A DNA stretch of 64,000 nt from VAZQ01 sp035693615 (GTDB lineage: Bacteria > Pseudomonadota > Alphaproteobacteria > Rhizobiales > Xanthobacteraceae). The position numbers were made by a program, and so were the translations under genes. Where the stretch lies: NCBI GenBank assembly GCA_035693615.1, contig DASSGH010000159.1:1-64000 (forward strand). The letters are read 5' to 3'. The stretch's first letter is position 1. The number at the start of each line of letters is the position of its first letter. Positions 8,385 through 16,564 of this stretch are shown one piece after another. The notes beneath the pieces are model-generated. The model did no database searches. It was given only the letters and a program-made list of their open reading frames with translations, and had not been told where the DNA came from.

Positions 8385-10010
8385 ATGGTTGCATCGCGCA
8401 ACGGGCCGAAGGGTGGTCTGCAAGCTCCCTTCGGCCTCGGCATCCTGACATTGTTGCTGTTGACGGGCGAGGTCGGCCACCAAGACCTCGCTGCCGTGAT
8501 CGCGCGCGAGCCCATCGTGGATCGTTTGCAGAAGGCGGCGTTTGCCTCGCCATTCGGCACTGTCCATGAGGCGAAGTTCAGCGCGCCGCAGTCGTCGGCC
8601 GGGGCGTCCATTCCGCTGCCGTTGGACTACCAGCTGATCGGCTTCGATCCGAATGGTGCGGGGGGCGCAGGCTCGGTCCGCGAGCGATTTCCCGGCGAAG
8701 AGACGTTCTTCAGCAGCCCCTATGCCGGGCCGATGGTCGACCGCAGCCGCAAGGGCAATTACGGCGTTGCGGGAGATCGTCTGATTGCGCTCAAGGGTGA
8801 TCGGCTCAAGGCGGGGCGGCCCGCCGAGGTCGTGGATGAGGAGCGCGCCTCGATCACCCAGCAACAAGCGACAAACGCTCTCCCAACCGACGCGGCGGTC
8901 GGCGTCGCGAGTGCTGCAAGCGAGTCTGAGCAGTCGGCCTTGGCGCAGCCTGCGGCAAATGCCGGTCGTTATGTGCTCGCAAGTGCCGCAGGTGCCGTCG
9001 CGGTCACGCCGGAAGGTTCGGCAACAAAGTCAGCCTATCCCGTGCTCGCCCCGCCGCAAGCCGATGCGCCAGCGGGCACGCCCGCGGAGAGCGAGGCGTC
9101 AAGCGAGGCAGCCGCTCAGTCGGTCAGCGGGCTTGCGTTTACCGCGGCCGATACGGACGCATCGGGGAGCGCAGCGCGGCTCTTTTTCAGCGTCGACCCG
9201 ATGGGGAAAAAGCTCGGCGCGATCGAGCCCTGGGCGCCGGGAGAAGAACCGCGATTCGAGGCTGCCGACATCGCGGCGAACAACAGCACCAACGTCAAGC
9301 TCGCGGCCGTGCCACCCGTTCCCTTCCCGGCCGGCGAGCCCGGAAGCATTTTCGACGCGCCGGTCGAGCGGGCGGATTTGCCGCCTTTGTCGTCTGATCC
9401 GGGCGTCGTGATGAAGAACGGCAAGGGCGGCGGACAATCGGTTGCGGCCAAAGGCGAGGTGACCGGCGAGCACCAGCGGCCGATGACCCCTTCCGAGCTG
9501 CTCGGCCTCGACGAGACGACCCGCTCGGCGTCGGAGATATGCCTGGCCGAGGCGATCTACTTCGAGGCGCGCGGCGAGGCCGTGCGCGGCCAGATGGCGG
9601 TGGCCCAGGTGGTGCTCAATCGGGTGTTCTCCGGCAAATATCCCAACACCGTCTGCGGGGTTGTCTACCAGAACGCGCATCGTCGTCTGCATTGCCAGTT
9701 CACCTTCGCCTGCGACGGCATTCCCGACATCGTGCGTGAACCGGACATGTGGGAGCGAGCCCAGACGATCGCCGCGGAAATGCTTGACGGCAAGCTGTGG
9801 CTGCCCGAGGTCGGCAAGGCCACGCATTACCACGCCTCTTGGGTGCGTCCCGGCTGGGTGCGCGAGATGACCAAGATGCATCGGCTCGGCGTGCACACGT
9901 TCTACCGGCCGCGCGCCTGGGGCGACGGCGTCGAGGCGCCGGAATGGGGAGACGAGGCCTCGACCATCGAGGCGACGCGGCGCCTCGTCGATGCGGCGAA
10001 GAAGCTTTGA
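8385..10010 (+). CDS. SleB-type cell wall hydrolase
   Basis: Envelope-located hydrolase with a C-terminal Hydrolase_2 (SleB) domain at about residues 383-505 of 541, recognised by SEICLAEAIYFEARGE, MAVAQVVLNRVFSGKYPNTV, and the later QCQFTF-like/ATHYHASWVRPGW segments. The family cleaves peptidoglycan glycan strands, probably leaving anhydromuramyl ends; the Glu in IYFEARGE is the expected catalytic acid. Residues 1-35 include a hydrophobic anchor (GILTLLLLTGEVG), and about 300 low-complexity Ala/Pro/Ser-rich residues separate it from the domain, presumably spanning periplasm. I chose the ATG at 8385 because hydrophobic anchor and family homologues begin there; a GTG at 8253 would add 44 implausible residues. 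The 260 bases upstream hold nothing I recognise. Confidence 0.85.
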   Translation: MVASRNGPKGGLQAPFGLGILTLLLLTGEVGHQDLAAVIAREPIVDRLQKAAFASPFGTVHEAKFSAPQSSAGASIPLPLDYQLIGFDPNGAGGAGSVRERFPGEETFFSSPYAGPMVDRSRKGNYGVAGDRLIALKGDRLKAGRPAEVVDEERASITQQQATNALPTDAAVGVASAASESEQSALAQPAANAGRYVLASAAGAVAVTPEGSATKSAYPVLAPPQADAPAGTPAESEASSEAAAQSVSGLAFTAADTDASGSAARLFFSVDPMGKKLGAIEPWAPGEEPRFEAADIAANNSTNVKLAAVPPVPFPAGEPGSIFDAPVERADLPPLSSDPGVVMKNGKGGGQSVAAKGEVTGEHQRPMTPSELLGLDETTRSASEICLAEAIYFEARGEAVRGQMAVAQVVLNRVFSGKYPNTVCGVVYQNAHRRLHCQFTFACDGIPDIVREPDMWERAQTIAAEMLDGKLWLPEVGKATHYHASWVRPGWVREMTKMHRLGVHTFYRPRAWGDGVEAPEWGDEASTIEATRRLVDAAKKL

Positions 10011-10041
10011 TACGCAAAACGCGTGGCGACGACAGCCGCCC

Positions 10042-10914
10042 TCACATCTCGATGTCGAGCGCGACGTCGAGATGTGGCGCCGAGTGAGTGATCCAACCGG
10101 AGGAGGCGTAGTCGACCCCCGTCTTGGCGATCTCGGCGATGGTGTCGAGGGTGATGCCGCCGGAGGCTTCGAGCGCAAACTTGCCGCCGACCATTTGCAC
10201 CGCCTTGCGCATGGTCGCCGCATCCATGTTGTCGAGCAGCACCGCGTCCGCCAACCCGACCTCCAGCACCTCGTGCAGTTGATCGAGCGTATCGACTTCG
10301 ATTTCGATCTTCACGAGATGACCGGCGGCGGCCTTCGCGCGCTCGAGCACCGCGCGGATGCCGCCGGCAACCGCGATGTGGTTGTCCTTGATCAACATCG
10401 CATCGTCGAGGCCGAAGCGGTGATTGAAACCGCCGCCGCAACGCACCGCGTACTTCTCCAAGGCGCGCAGCCCCGGCGTCGTCTTGCGCGTGCAGCAGAT
10501 GCGCGTGCGCGTGCCGGCGACGCGGCGGACGAATTCATGGGTTGCCGTGGCGACGCCGGAAAGGTGACCGAGCAGATTGAGCGCTGTGCGTTCGGCGGAA
10601 AGCACGGCGCGCGCGGGCCCCCTCACCACCATCACTTGGGTTTTGCCGGCGACGCTCGACCCATCGCGCATATTGGCCGTGATCTCCATCTCGGGCGCGA
10701 GCTTGACGAAGGCCGCGGCGACGAGCGGCAGGCCCGCGAGTACGCCCGCCTCGCGCGCCACGAGGGTTGCGCGCGCCCGTGCATCCTCAGGAATGGTCGC
10801 GACGGCCGTGACATCGCCGGCGCGCCCGAGATCCTCGGCGAGCGCGCGCGTGACCGCGGCATCGATCTCGAGCGGCGACAAGAAGGCACTGGGGCAGAGC
10901 AGCGAGGGTGTCAT
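10042..10914 (-). CDS. nadC: Nicotinate-nucleotide pyrophosphorylase (carboxylating)
   Basis: Quinolinate phosphoribosyltransferase: quinolinate plus PRPP to nicotinate mononucleotide, CO2 and pyrophosphate, the last dedicated step of de novo NAD synthesis. 290 residues, normal length. Diagnostic blocks are ALNLLGHLSGVAT, CTRKTTPGLRALEKYAV, CGGGFNHRFGLDDAMLIKDNH (PRPP/quinolinate site) and the C-terminal EASGGITLDTI. An in-frame ATG 21 bases upstream (10935) is possible; MTPSLLCPSAFL was preferred because the family starts close to this point. nadA and nadB are not in the window. Twin palindromes at 10986-11018 lie 72-104 bases upstream of the start and may be operators. The stop is 31 bases from that of the convergent SleB gene. 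Confidence 0.95.
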   Translation of the reverse strand: MTPSLLCPSAFLSPLEIDAAVTRALAEDLGRAGDVTAVATIPEDARARATLVAREAGVLAGLPLVAAAFVKLAPEMEITANMRDGSSVAGKTQVMVVRGPARAVLSAERTALNLLGHLSGVATATHEFVRRVAGTRTRICCTRKTTPGLRALEKYAVRCGGGFNHRFGLDDAMLIKDNHIAVAGGIRAVLERAKAAAGHLVKIEIEVDTLDQLHEVLEVGLADAVLLDNMDAATMRKAVQMVGGKFALEASGGITLDTIAEIAKTGVDYASSGWITHSAPHLDVALDIEM

Positions 10915-10985
10915 GATCATCTGTCGCAGGTGCACGCGATCATCGCGGCAGGTCCGGCGGCATGCAAGCTTCCCAATGGATTATT

Positions 10986-11018
10986 CTCGATTCGAGATGG
11001 GATCATTCTCGATTCGAG
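10986..11018. promoter_or_regulatory. Twin palindromes, candidate operator upstream of nadC
   Basis: The 11-bp perfect palindrome CTCGATTCGAG occurs at 10986-10996 and again at 11008-11018; each copy is embedded in the 14-bp direct repeat ATTCTCGATTCGAG. Centres are exactly 22 bp apart, about two helical turns, the spacing of cooperative dimer sites. They lie 72-104 bases before the nadC start on the minus strand and about 260 bases before the divergent MFS gene, so regulation of nadC by an NAD-responsive repressor (NadQ is the known alphaproteobacterial one) is the simplest reading. No regulator gene lies nearby. The remainder of the 363-base gap from 10915 to 11277 shows no gene. Confidence 0.55.
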
Positions 11019-11277
11019 CAAACCGCCGCTTAATACTGCTGTTTTCCGTCCGCCAGCCCCCGCCGGACTAACTGCCATGCGCAGGCGGAAGAAGTTTTCG
11101 TAACTTTTCGTTTGGGGATGGCGGCGTCAGGCCGTACAAGCAGCCGCCGGAGTTCCGGTCAAGAAAGTCGCGAGCGATTGCGATCCGAGCTGCCTCGGCC
11201 TGCAAGGCACCGGATCGGGCAGAGCGAGTTGTCGCCGCTTTCTTGTTATCTCGGATTCTCGATACGGGTTGCCGGTC

Positions 11278-12525
11278 ATGGCTGTTTCATTTCCTTCCGC
11301 CACGAAAGCCTCGACGATTGGGTGGCGTACGCCGGCGGTCATCGTCGTGTGCGGCTGCCTTGTCTCGATGATCAGCTTCGGGCCGCGGGCCACGATGGGC
11401 TTTTTTCTCACCCCTATGTCGCAAGCTAACGGCTGGGGCCGTGACGTGTTCGGCCTGGCGCTGGCGATCCAGAACATCCTCTGGGGCATGGGCCAGCCGT
11501 TTGCCGGCGCTATCGCCGACCGCTTCGGCACCATGCGGGTGTTGTGCGCCGGCGGCACGTTCTACGCCATTGGTTTGATCCTGATGGCGTATTCGACATC
11601 TCCAGTAATGCTCGACCTCGCGGCCGGTGTCTTCATCGGCTTCGGTCTCGCCGGCTGTTCGTTTTCCGTCGTGCTCGCCGCATTTGGCAAGCTCCTGCCC
11701 GAGCGCTGGCGCCTGCTTGCTTTCGGCGCGGGCACCGCCGCCGGTTCGTTCGGCCAGTTCCTGTATTCTCCGGTCGCCGTCTCGCTGATGGACGCCTTCG
11801 GCTGGCAGACCACGCTCATAGTGTTCGGTGTGAGTATGCTGTTGGTGCTGCCGCTGTCGCTCGCAATTGCCACTGCGCCGGCGGAGGCAGGCGCGCCGCA
11901 CGGCGCGGCGCCGCAGTCGCTGCGGCAGGCGCTGTCGGAGGCGGTCGGCCATCGCTCCTACGTGTTGCTGGTGCTCGGCTTCTTCACCTGCGGATTCCAA
12001 CTCGCCTTCATAACTGTGCACATGCCCGCATATCTGGTCGATCGCGGCCTTTCCGCGCAAGTCGGCGGCTGGACGATCGCGGTGATCGGCCTGTTCAATA
12101 TCGTCGGCTCGCTGGCTTCGGGCTGGCTCGGCAATCTCATGCCCAAGCGCTATCTTCTTTCCTTCATCTATTTCGCGCGCGCGGCCGCGGTGCTCGCCTT
12201 CATCATGTTCCCGGTGACGCCGCTATCTTCCATCCTGTTCGGCGCCGTCATGGGCCTGCTCTGGCTCTCAACGGTCGCGCCTACCAACGGCATCATTGCG
12301 CTGATCTTCGGCACACGCTGGCTCGCCACCCTCGCCGGCGTGGCATTTTTCAGCCATCAGGTCGGCGGCTTCCTCGGCGTGTGGCTCGGCGGCGTCGTGT
12401 TCGTGCGCACCGGCTCCTACGACGCGGTGTGGTGGCTCTCGGTTCTGTTCGGCTTGCTCTCCGCGGTGATCAACCTGCCGATCGTGGAGAAGCCGGTCGT
12501 GCGCGCGGCTGCCGTGCCGGCCTGA
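11278..12525 (+). CDS. MFS transporter (first of a tandem pair)
   Basis: Inner-membrane major facilitator superfamily permease, 415 residues with about 12 hydrophobic segments. The loop 2-3 signature appears as GAIADRFGTMRVL; motif-like GAGTAAGSFGQFLYSP follows in the N-terminal half. The second half contains a recurring KRYLLSFIYFARAAAVL loop and ends VINLPIVEKPV. Overall layout resembles the oxalate/formate or monocarboxylate-like MFS families, but the substrate is unknown. ATG at 11278 is preferred over 11269 (extra MPV). The following gene is a close paralogue starting 30 bases after this stop, so the pair is probably one transcript produced by tandem duplication. Confidence 0.9.
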   Translation: MAVSFPSATKASTIGWRTPAVIVVCGCLVSMISFGPRATMGFFLTPMSQANGWGRDVFGLALAIQNILWGMGQPFAGAIADRFGTMRVLCAGGTFYAIGLILMAYSTSPVMLDLAAGVFIGFGLAGCSFSVVLAAFGKLLPERWRLLAFGAGTAAGSFGQFLYSPVAVSLMDAFGWQTTLIVFGVSMLLVLPLSLAIATAPAEAGAPHGAAPQSLRQALSEAVGHRSYVLLVLGFFTCGFQLAFITVHMPAYLVDRGLSAQVGGWTIAVIGLFNIVGSLASGWLGNLMPKRYLLSFIYFARAAAVLAFIMFPVTPLSSILFGAVMGLLWLSTVAPTNGIIALIFGTRWLATLAGVAFFSHQVGGFLGVWLGGVVFVRTGSYDAVWWLSVLFGLLSAVINLPIVEKPVVRAAAVPA

Positions 12526-12555
12526 GGAGTGGGACCGAGGGAAGGGGCGCGCGCA

Positions 12556-13830
12556 ATGCAAACCGCGAGCAGCACCGGGGCGGACAGCGAGCAATCTGCC
12601 GTCATTGCCGCGCGCGCTCCGCGCTCCTGGCGCACCCCCGCCCTTATCCTGGCCTCCGGTTGCCTGATCGCGCTCATCGGTTTCGGCGCACGTTCCGGGT
12701 TGGGCTTCTTTCTGACCCCGATGTCCAGCGCGCACGGCTGGGGACGCGACGTATTCGCGCTCGCGCTTGCGATCCAGATGCTGCTCTGGGGCGCGGCCCA
12801 GCCGGTGGCCGGCGCGTTGGCGGATCGTTATGGCGCGACGCCCGTGCTCAGCGCCGGGGCGGTCCTCTACGCGATCGGTCTCGGCTCCATGGCATACGCG
12901 TCCACGGCCGGAATGCTCCATCTCACCGCCGGCGCGGTGATCGGTTTCGGCCTCGCAGGCGCGTCATTCACGATCGTGATCGGCGCCTTCGGCAAGCTGA
13001 TGCCGCCGCAATGGCGCTCGCTTGCATTCGGCGCTGGGACAGCGGCCGGCTCCTTCGGGCAATTCGTGTTTTCACCGCTGGCGGTGGCGCTCATCGATAG
13101 TCTCGGCTGGCAGGACACGCTCGTCGTCTTCGCCGCCGCCGTGCTCCTGATCATGCCGCTGTCGCTCGCGCTCGCGGCGCGCCGGCAGTCCGGCGGTCCG
13201 GCCGCGGCAATCAATCCGCCGCAGCAATCGGTGGCACAGGCGCTCAGCGAGGCGCTCGGGCACAAGAGTTACGTGCTGCTCGTGCTCGGCTTTTTCACCT
13301 GCGGCTTCCAGATCTTCTTCATTGCCGTGCACATGCCGTCGTATCTAATGGATCGCGGCCTGCCGGCCTACGTGGGCGGCTGGATGCTCGCCACCGTCGG
13401 CCTGTTCAACATCTTCGGCGCCATCCTCGCCGGCTGGCTCGCTGGCTTTGTTCCCAAGCGATATATCCTCTCGCTCATCTATTTCGGCCGCGCGCTGGCG
13501 ATCGTGATCTACATCATGCTGCCTCCGAGCACGATTGCGACGCTCGTGTTCGGGGCGGTCATCGGGTTGTTCTGGTTGTCGACCGTTCCGCCGACGTCGG
13601 GCCTGGTCGCCGTCATGTTTGGCACACGCTGGCTCGCTATGCTGTTCGGCTTTGCCTTCTTCAGTCATCAGGTCGGCGGATTCCTCGGCGTGTGGCTCGG
13701 CGGCGTGCTGTTCGAGCGTACCGGATCCTATGACGCGGTCTGGTGGCTCTCGATCCTACTCGGCCTGTTGTCGGCAGTGATCAACTTGCCGATCGTCGAA
13801 AAGCCGGTGGCGCGACTGGCACCGGCCTGA
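12556..13830 (+). CDS. MFS transporter (second of a tandem pair)
   Basis: 424-residue paralogue of the preceding transporter, sharing long blocks in the same order: HGWGRDVFALALAIQ, GALADRYGATPVL, GAGTAAGSFGQFVFSP, SYVLLVLGFFTCGFQ, KRYILSLIYFGRALA, HQVGGFLGVWLGGVLF and the terminal VINLPIVEKPV. Its N-terminus has an extra polar stretch of about 15 residues. ATG at 12556 follows GGGAAGGGG; the in-frame GTG at 12529 is too close to the upstream stop and lacks a ribosome site. Two different substrates or regulated isoforms are possible. The decayed oxidoreductase fragment that follows at 13844 begins 14 bases after this stop, which suggests the duplication or a deletion removed that gene's front. 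Confidence 0.9.
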   Translation: MQTASSTGADSEQSAVIAARAPRSWRTPALILASGCLIALIGFGARSGLGFFLTPMSSAHGWGRDVFALALAIQMLLWGAAQPVAGALADRYGATPVLSAGAVLYAIGLGSMAYASTAGMLHLTAGAVIGFGLAGASFTIVIGAFGKLMPPQWRSLAFGAGTAAGSFGQFVFSPLAVALIDSLGWQDTLVVFAAAVLLIMPLSLALAARRQSGGPAAAINPPQQSVAQALSEALGHKSYVLLVLGFFTCGFQIFFIAVHMPSYLMDRGLPAYVGGWMLATVGLFNIFGAILAGWLAGFVPKRYILSLIYFGRALAIVIYIMLPPSTIATLVFGAVIGLFWLSTVPPTSGLVAVMFGTRWLAMLFGFAFFSHQVGGFLGVWLGGVLFERTGSYDAVWWLSILLGLLSAVINLPIVEKPVARLAPA

Positions 13831-13843
13831 ACATCCTCGGAAG

Positions 13844-14378
13844 GGCTCGAGGCCACGGCCCGCTCCCAGGAGGGCGTCGGCGCGGTCCCGGTTGCAATTT
13901 TTAGCCACCGTGGCTTTCAGGTCACGGCGTCCAACGGGCGTCTGGAAGAGGTCGATTGCTCTCGCAAGCTCATGTGCGAGGGAGATCGTCGAGCGCAACG
14001 AGTTCGCCGGACCCGCAAAAACCCTTGCAAAAAGCGCGTTGCGCGGATGCTGTCGATTCCGTCGGTTCGATCACGTTCACCAATGTGCTCGCGACGATGC
14101 GCCACGGCGGGGCGGTGGCCGCTTGTGGATGGGCCGGCGGCATGATTTGCCGATCTCGGTCGCGCCATTTATTCTGTGCGGTGCTTCGCTGTTCGGAATC
14201 GAGTCGGTCATGTCTCCGATTGCCGATTGGCGAGGTATGGGGACGTCTGGCGAGTGGGCTTGATCGGGAAAAGCTTGCCGCCATGACGAGCGAGATCGGG
14301 TTGGCCGAGGTCATCGCGTCGGCGCGAGGTATCGTGGAAGGGCGCGTTCGCGGCCGTATCGTGGTTAAGATCGGGTAA
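13844..14378 (+). pseudogene. Remnant of AcuI/YhdH-type quinone oxidoreductase
   Basis: Translation in three alternating frames reconstructs the C-terminal half of an MDR-superfamily acryloyl-CoA reductase-like protein. Frame 1 gives GVGAVPVAIFSHRGFQVTAS (cofactor-binding Rossmann start), frame 2 AREIVERNEFAGPAK, frame 3 DSVGSITFTNVLATMRHGG and AVAACGWAGG, frame 2 again ISVAPFILCGASLFGIESVM, and frame 3 again GRLASGLDREKLAAMTSEIG through IVEGRVRGRIVVKIG and a stop at 14376-14378. At least four frameshifts are needed and the first ~150 residues are missing, so the gene is dead. Intact relatives are about 330 residues. The remaining bases to 14485 show no gene. Confidence 0.8.
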
Positions 14379-14485
14379 CCAAGCTCAGATTCGGTTGACC
14401 AACATCCGGCAAAGTCGCGCCTGATTCATATGGTTAATGGGCGGCTACGGTCGTCGCGGCGGCGGTAAAGGGGAGGGGGATCGGT

Positions 14486-14944
14486 ATGATTGCGCGGTTC
14501 GCGATTGTGGTCGCAACCTTGCTCGTCGCCGTGGGCGCGGCTCGGGCGGAAATTCTCACTCCGGAGGCGGCGCGCCGCTTCGTGGCCGGCAAGCTTTTCG
14601 CGTTCAATTGCTTCGATGGCTCACGCGGGGCGGGACGGATCTACGGCGACGGGTCGGTCATCGGCACCATCCAGTTCCGCGGCTCGGGACCTGTGCGCGC
14701 GGTTTGGCTGCCGGCGGGAACGCTGCGGGAGCGCGGCGGGTCGGTATGCGCGTCGCTGCAAGGCATGGCGTTCGAGCCGTGTTTTCGTCTCGAGAAGCTC
14801 GACGCGCGCAGCTTCCGCGGCTCGTGGATGGGCTTTGCCTATTGCGACTTCACGCGCCGCATGAGCGTTGCCGGGGTGAGCCCGCACCGGCATTCGTCTG
14901 AGCCGCTGCCGCTCGAGGCGAGGGAGGGCGAGGGCCCGAACTGA
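14486..14944 (+). CDS. Conserved exported protein of unknown function
   Basis: 152 residues with a clear signal peptide (MIARFAIVVATLLVAVGAARA, cleavage after ARA) and a compact domain containing four cysteines: FNCFDGSRGAGRIYGDGSV, VCASLQGMAFEPCF and FAYCDFTRR. Spacing suggests disulphides in the periplasm. The layout 'TPEAARRFVAGKLFAFNCFDGSRGAGRI..DGS' is one I associate with uncharacterised rhizobial proteins; no function is known to me. A GGGGAGGGGGAT run just upstream serves as ribosome site. The tail after residue 130 is low complexity. Confidence 0.75.
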   Translation: MIARFAIVVATLLVAVGAARAEILTPEAARRFVAGKLFAFNCFDGSRGAGRIYGDGSVIGTIQFRGSGPVRAVWLPAGTLRERGGSVCASLQGMAFEPCFRLEKLDARSFRGSWMGFAYCDFTRRMSVAGVSPHRHSSEPLPLEAREGEGPN

Positions 14945-15258
14945 GCTTCGGCTGCGCCCCTACACGCCCTGGTAGGCAATTTTCATTGTTAATAACAATC
15001 CGAAACAATGGGGCCGTTTGTTGCTGCAACCGCCGGTTTGTGGCGTGAGCGGCGCGGTTGGCCGACCGAATTTCCGCTCTTGCCCTGCTCTGAACCCGCA
15101 TAGCTTTGCGCGGCCGCCACTTGCGTTCGCGCAACAAAAGCCCGGCGCGGCATCCTCCTGGCGGCTGGCGCAGTTTCGGTGAATACTCAAACCTCGAAGA
15201 TTCTCGTTACACGAGTCAAGAGGGACGTGCAGATTTTTTATGGGACAGCTGCGGGTCC
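14945..15258. other. Intergenic stretch with a 15-bp palindrome
   Basis: The 314 bases between two convergent genes contain no credible reading frame. ATTGTTAATAACAAT at 14985-14999 is a perfect palindrome about a central A and is AT-rich against the local background. It has no T-run on either side, so it is not a standard terminator, and no promoter reads away from it. Function unknown. Confidence 0.4.
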
Positions 15259-16371
15259 TCACCGCGGAGCAGAGTAGTAATAGACGTCCTGGATCGAGGT
15301 GGGCCGGATGACGATGGTACGTGCCGTCCCGTCGGCGGTATAAGAGCTCACCGGGATGTCGCGCAGATTGTCTTGAAATCTGCGCACGGCGTTGAGCGCT
15401 TCATTGGCTGGTTTCGCGCCGCGATTCTCTCGCGCCGCCGTTTTGGCGCCAGGCGCGCGCGGCTGCGTCTCGACAGCTTCATTGGCGGGTTTCGCGCCGC
15501 GACTCTCTCGCGCCGCAGTCTTGCCGGCAGTCGCGCGCGGCTGCGGCTCGACATTCGCCTTTGCTGCGCGCCGCTTCTCCGAGATCGGCGGCGCCGCCGG
15601 AGCCACGTGCCGCACCGGCGTGACGCTGCGCCGCTTCGTCGCGTGCTGGGGTTCCTCGGGCACCGCCGGTGCTGAAGCCTCCTGCTGTGGTGCTGGCGGC
15701 TCCGGCTGTGGGGCTACTGCCTGCTGCTGCGGCCCTACCTGCTCCCGCTGTGGGGCTGCTGCCTCCTGCTGCGGCCCTACCTGCTCCGGCTGTGGGGCTG
15801 CTGCCTTCTGCTGTGGTGCTGCCTGCTCCGGCTGTGGCGCTGCTGCCTGCTGCTTTGGCGATACCGGGTCCGGCTGTGGCGCTGCTACGTCGTGTTGCGG
15901 GGTTACCGGCTCCCGCGGTGGCGTTATCACCGCCTGCTGCGGCAGGGTGGGCTCGTGCTGCGGCGGCGGAACGGCTTCGCTTGTCTGGGTTGTGGTTCCT
16001 GCCCCCTCCACAATGGGCGTCTCCTGCCGAGACGCCGTGACTTCGCCCGGCTTCTCCGCCTCCTCCGCCACTGCAGCGGAGGAAGGTGTCTCGGTCAAAG
16101 CCTGATCGGCTGACGTCTCAGGGGAAGAGGAAGCCTGCGCCGCGTCGGGGGCGGGCCGAGCCGCCACCCAGGGCATGCCGCGTCGGGTGAGGCAGTTTCG
16201 ATCGAGGTTGAGCCAGTTTTGCTGTTTGCACGGGCGCGCAGCCGGCGCAGAAAGCTCCGCGCTGGCGAGGAGCCGGTCCTCGAGCGTGGCGGGGAGCAGT
16301 GCCAGTACACCAATCAGACCTGCGCACCCGACAACCGAGGCGGAGATCACAAAACGCAGGTTCGAATACAA
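15259..16371 (-). CDS. Membrane-anchored Pro/Gln-repeat protein, unknown function
   Basis: 370 residues. An N-terminal hydrophobic segment (about residues 7-29) probably anchors it, with the rest in the periplasm. Residues 45-70 contain CKQQNWLNLDRNC, a possible disulphide loop. Residues 135-232 are seven exact-register 14-residue repeats of the type AAPQPEQVGPQQEA; residues 279-330 are two 26-residue repeats sharing KTAARE.RGAKPANEA, basic and Ala-rich. The C-terminal 40 residues (RRFQDNLRDIPVSSYTADGT, then IVIRPTSIQDVYYYS) look globular and are probably the conserved part. A periplasm-spanning spacer, in the manner of TonB or TolA, is the simplest structural idea; the function is not known. 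Confidence 0.7.
   Translation of the reverse strand: MYSNLRFVISASVVGCAGLIGVLALLPATLEDRLLASAELSAPAARPCKQQNWLNLDRNCLTRRGMPWVAARPAPDAAQASSSPETSADQALTETPSSAAVAEEAEKPGEVTASRQETPIVEGAGTTTQTSEAVPPPQHEPTLPQQAVITPPREPVTPQHDVAAPQPDPVSPKQQAAAPQPEQAAPQQKAAAPQPEQVGPQQEAAAPQREQVGPQQQAVAPQPEPPAPQQEASAPAVPEEPQHATKRRSVTPVRHVAPAAPPISEKRRAAKANVEPQPRATAGKTAARESRGAKPANEAVETQPRAPGAKTAARENRGAKPANEALNAVRRFQDNLRDIPVSSYTADGTARTIVIRPTSIQDVYYYSAPR
15382..15537 (-). repeat. Two tandem 78-bp coding repeats
   Basis: Two adjacent 26-residue units (residues 279-304 and 305-330 of the repeat protein), each containing KTAARE followed by RGAKPANEA. They are distinct from the 42-bp array. Confidence 0.75.
15676..15969 (-). repeat. 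Seven tandem 42-bp coding repeats
   Basis: Seven units of exactly 42 bases, in frame, encoding 14-residue units from PPPQHEPTLPQQAV through AAPQPEQVGPQQEA to VAPQPEPPAPQQEA. The central units are the most alike, as expected if the array grows and shrinks by slippage. Confidence 0.85.
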
Positions 16372-16564
16372 GGCCCATCTCCTGGATCGGAAATCTCGGA
16401 CCCCCTGTCGTACAAAAAAGAACGCCGCTGTGGCGCCACTATGTCCGCCTGACGGCCTCCATCCCAGCGGAAGTTGCCGCAGTGCTTAACACAGAAACTG
16501 CCCATCGGTTCTGCGTCTGTTGGTCCAGCCGAGTTCCGAGCGGCTGGTAAAAGTTCCCCGCAGC

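Noticed and set aside
9099..10223. Long minus-strand frame of 374 codons
   Set aside because: Antisense of the SleB gene; composition typical of a GC-skew shadow.
11544..13100. Long plus-strand frame of 518 codons
   Set aside because: It is an alternative frame running through both MFS genes, Arg/Ala-rich and without family likeness.
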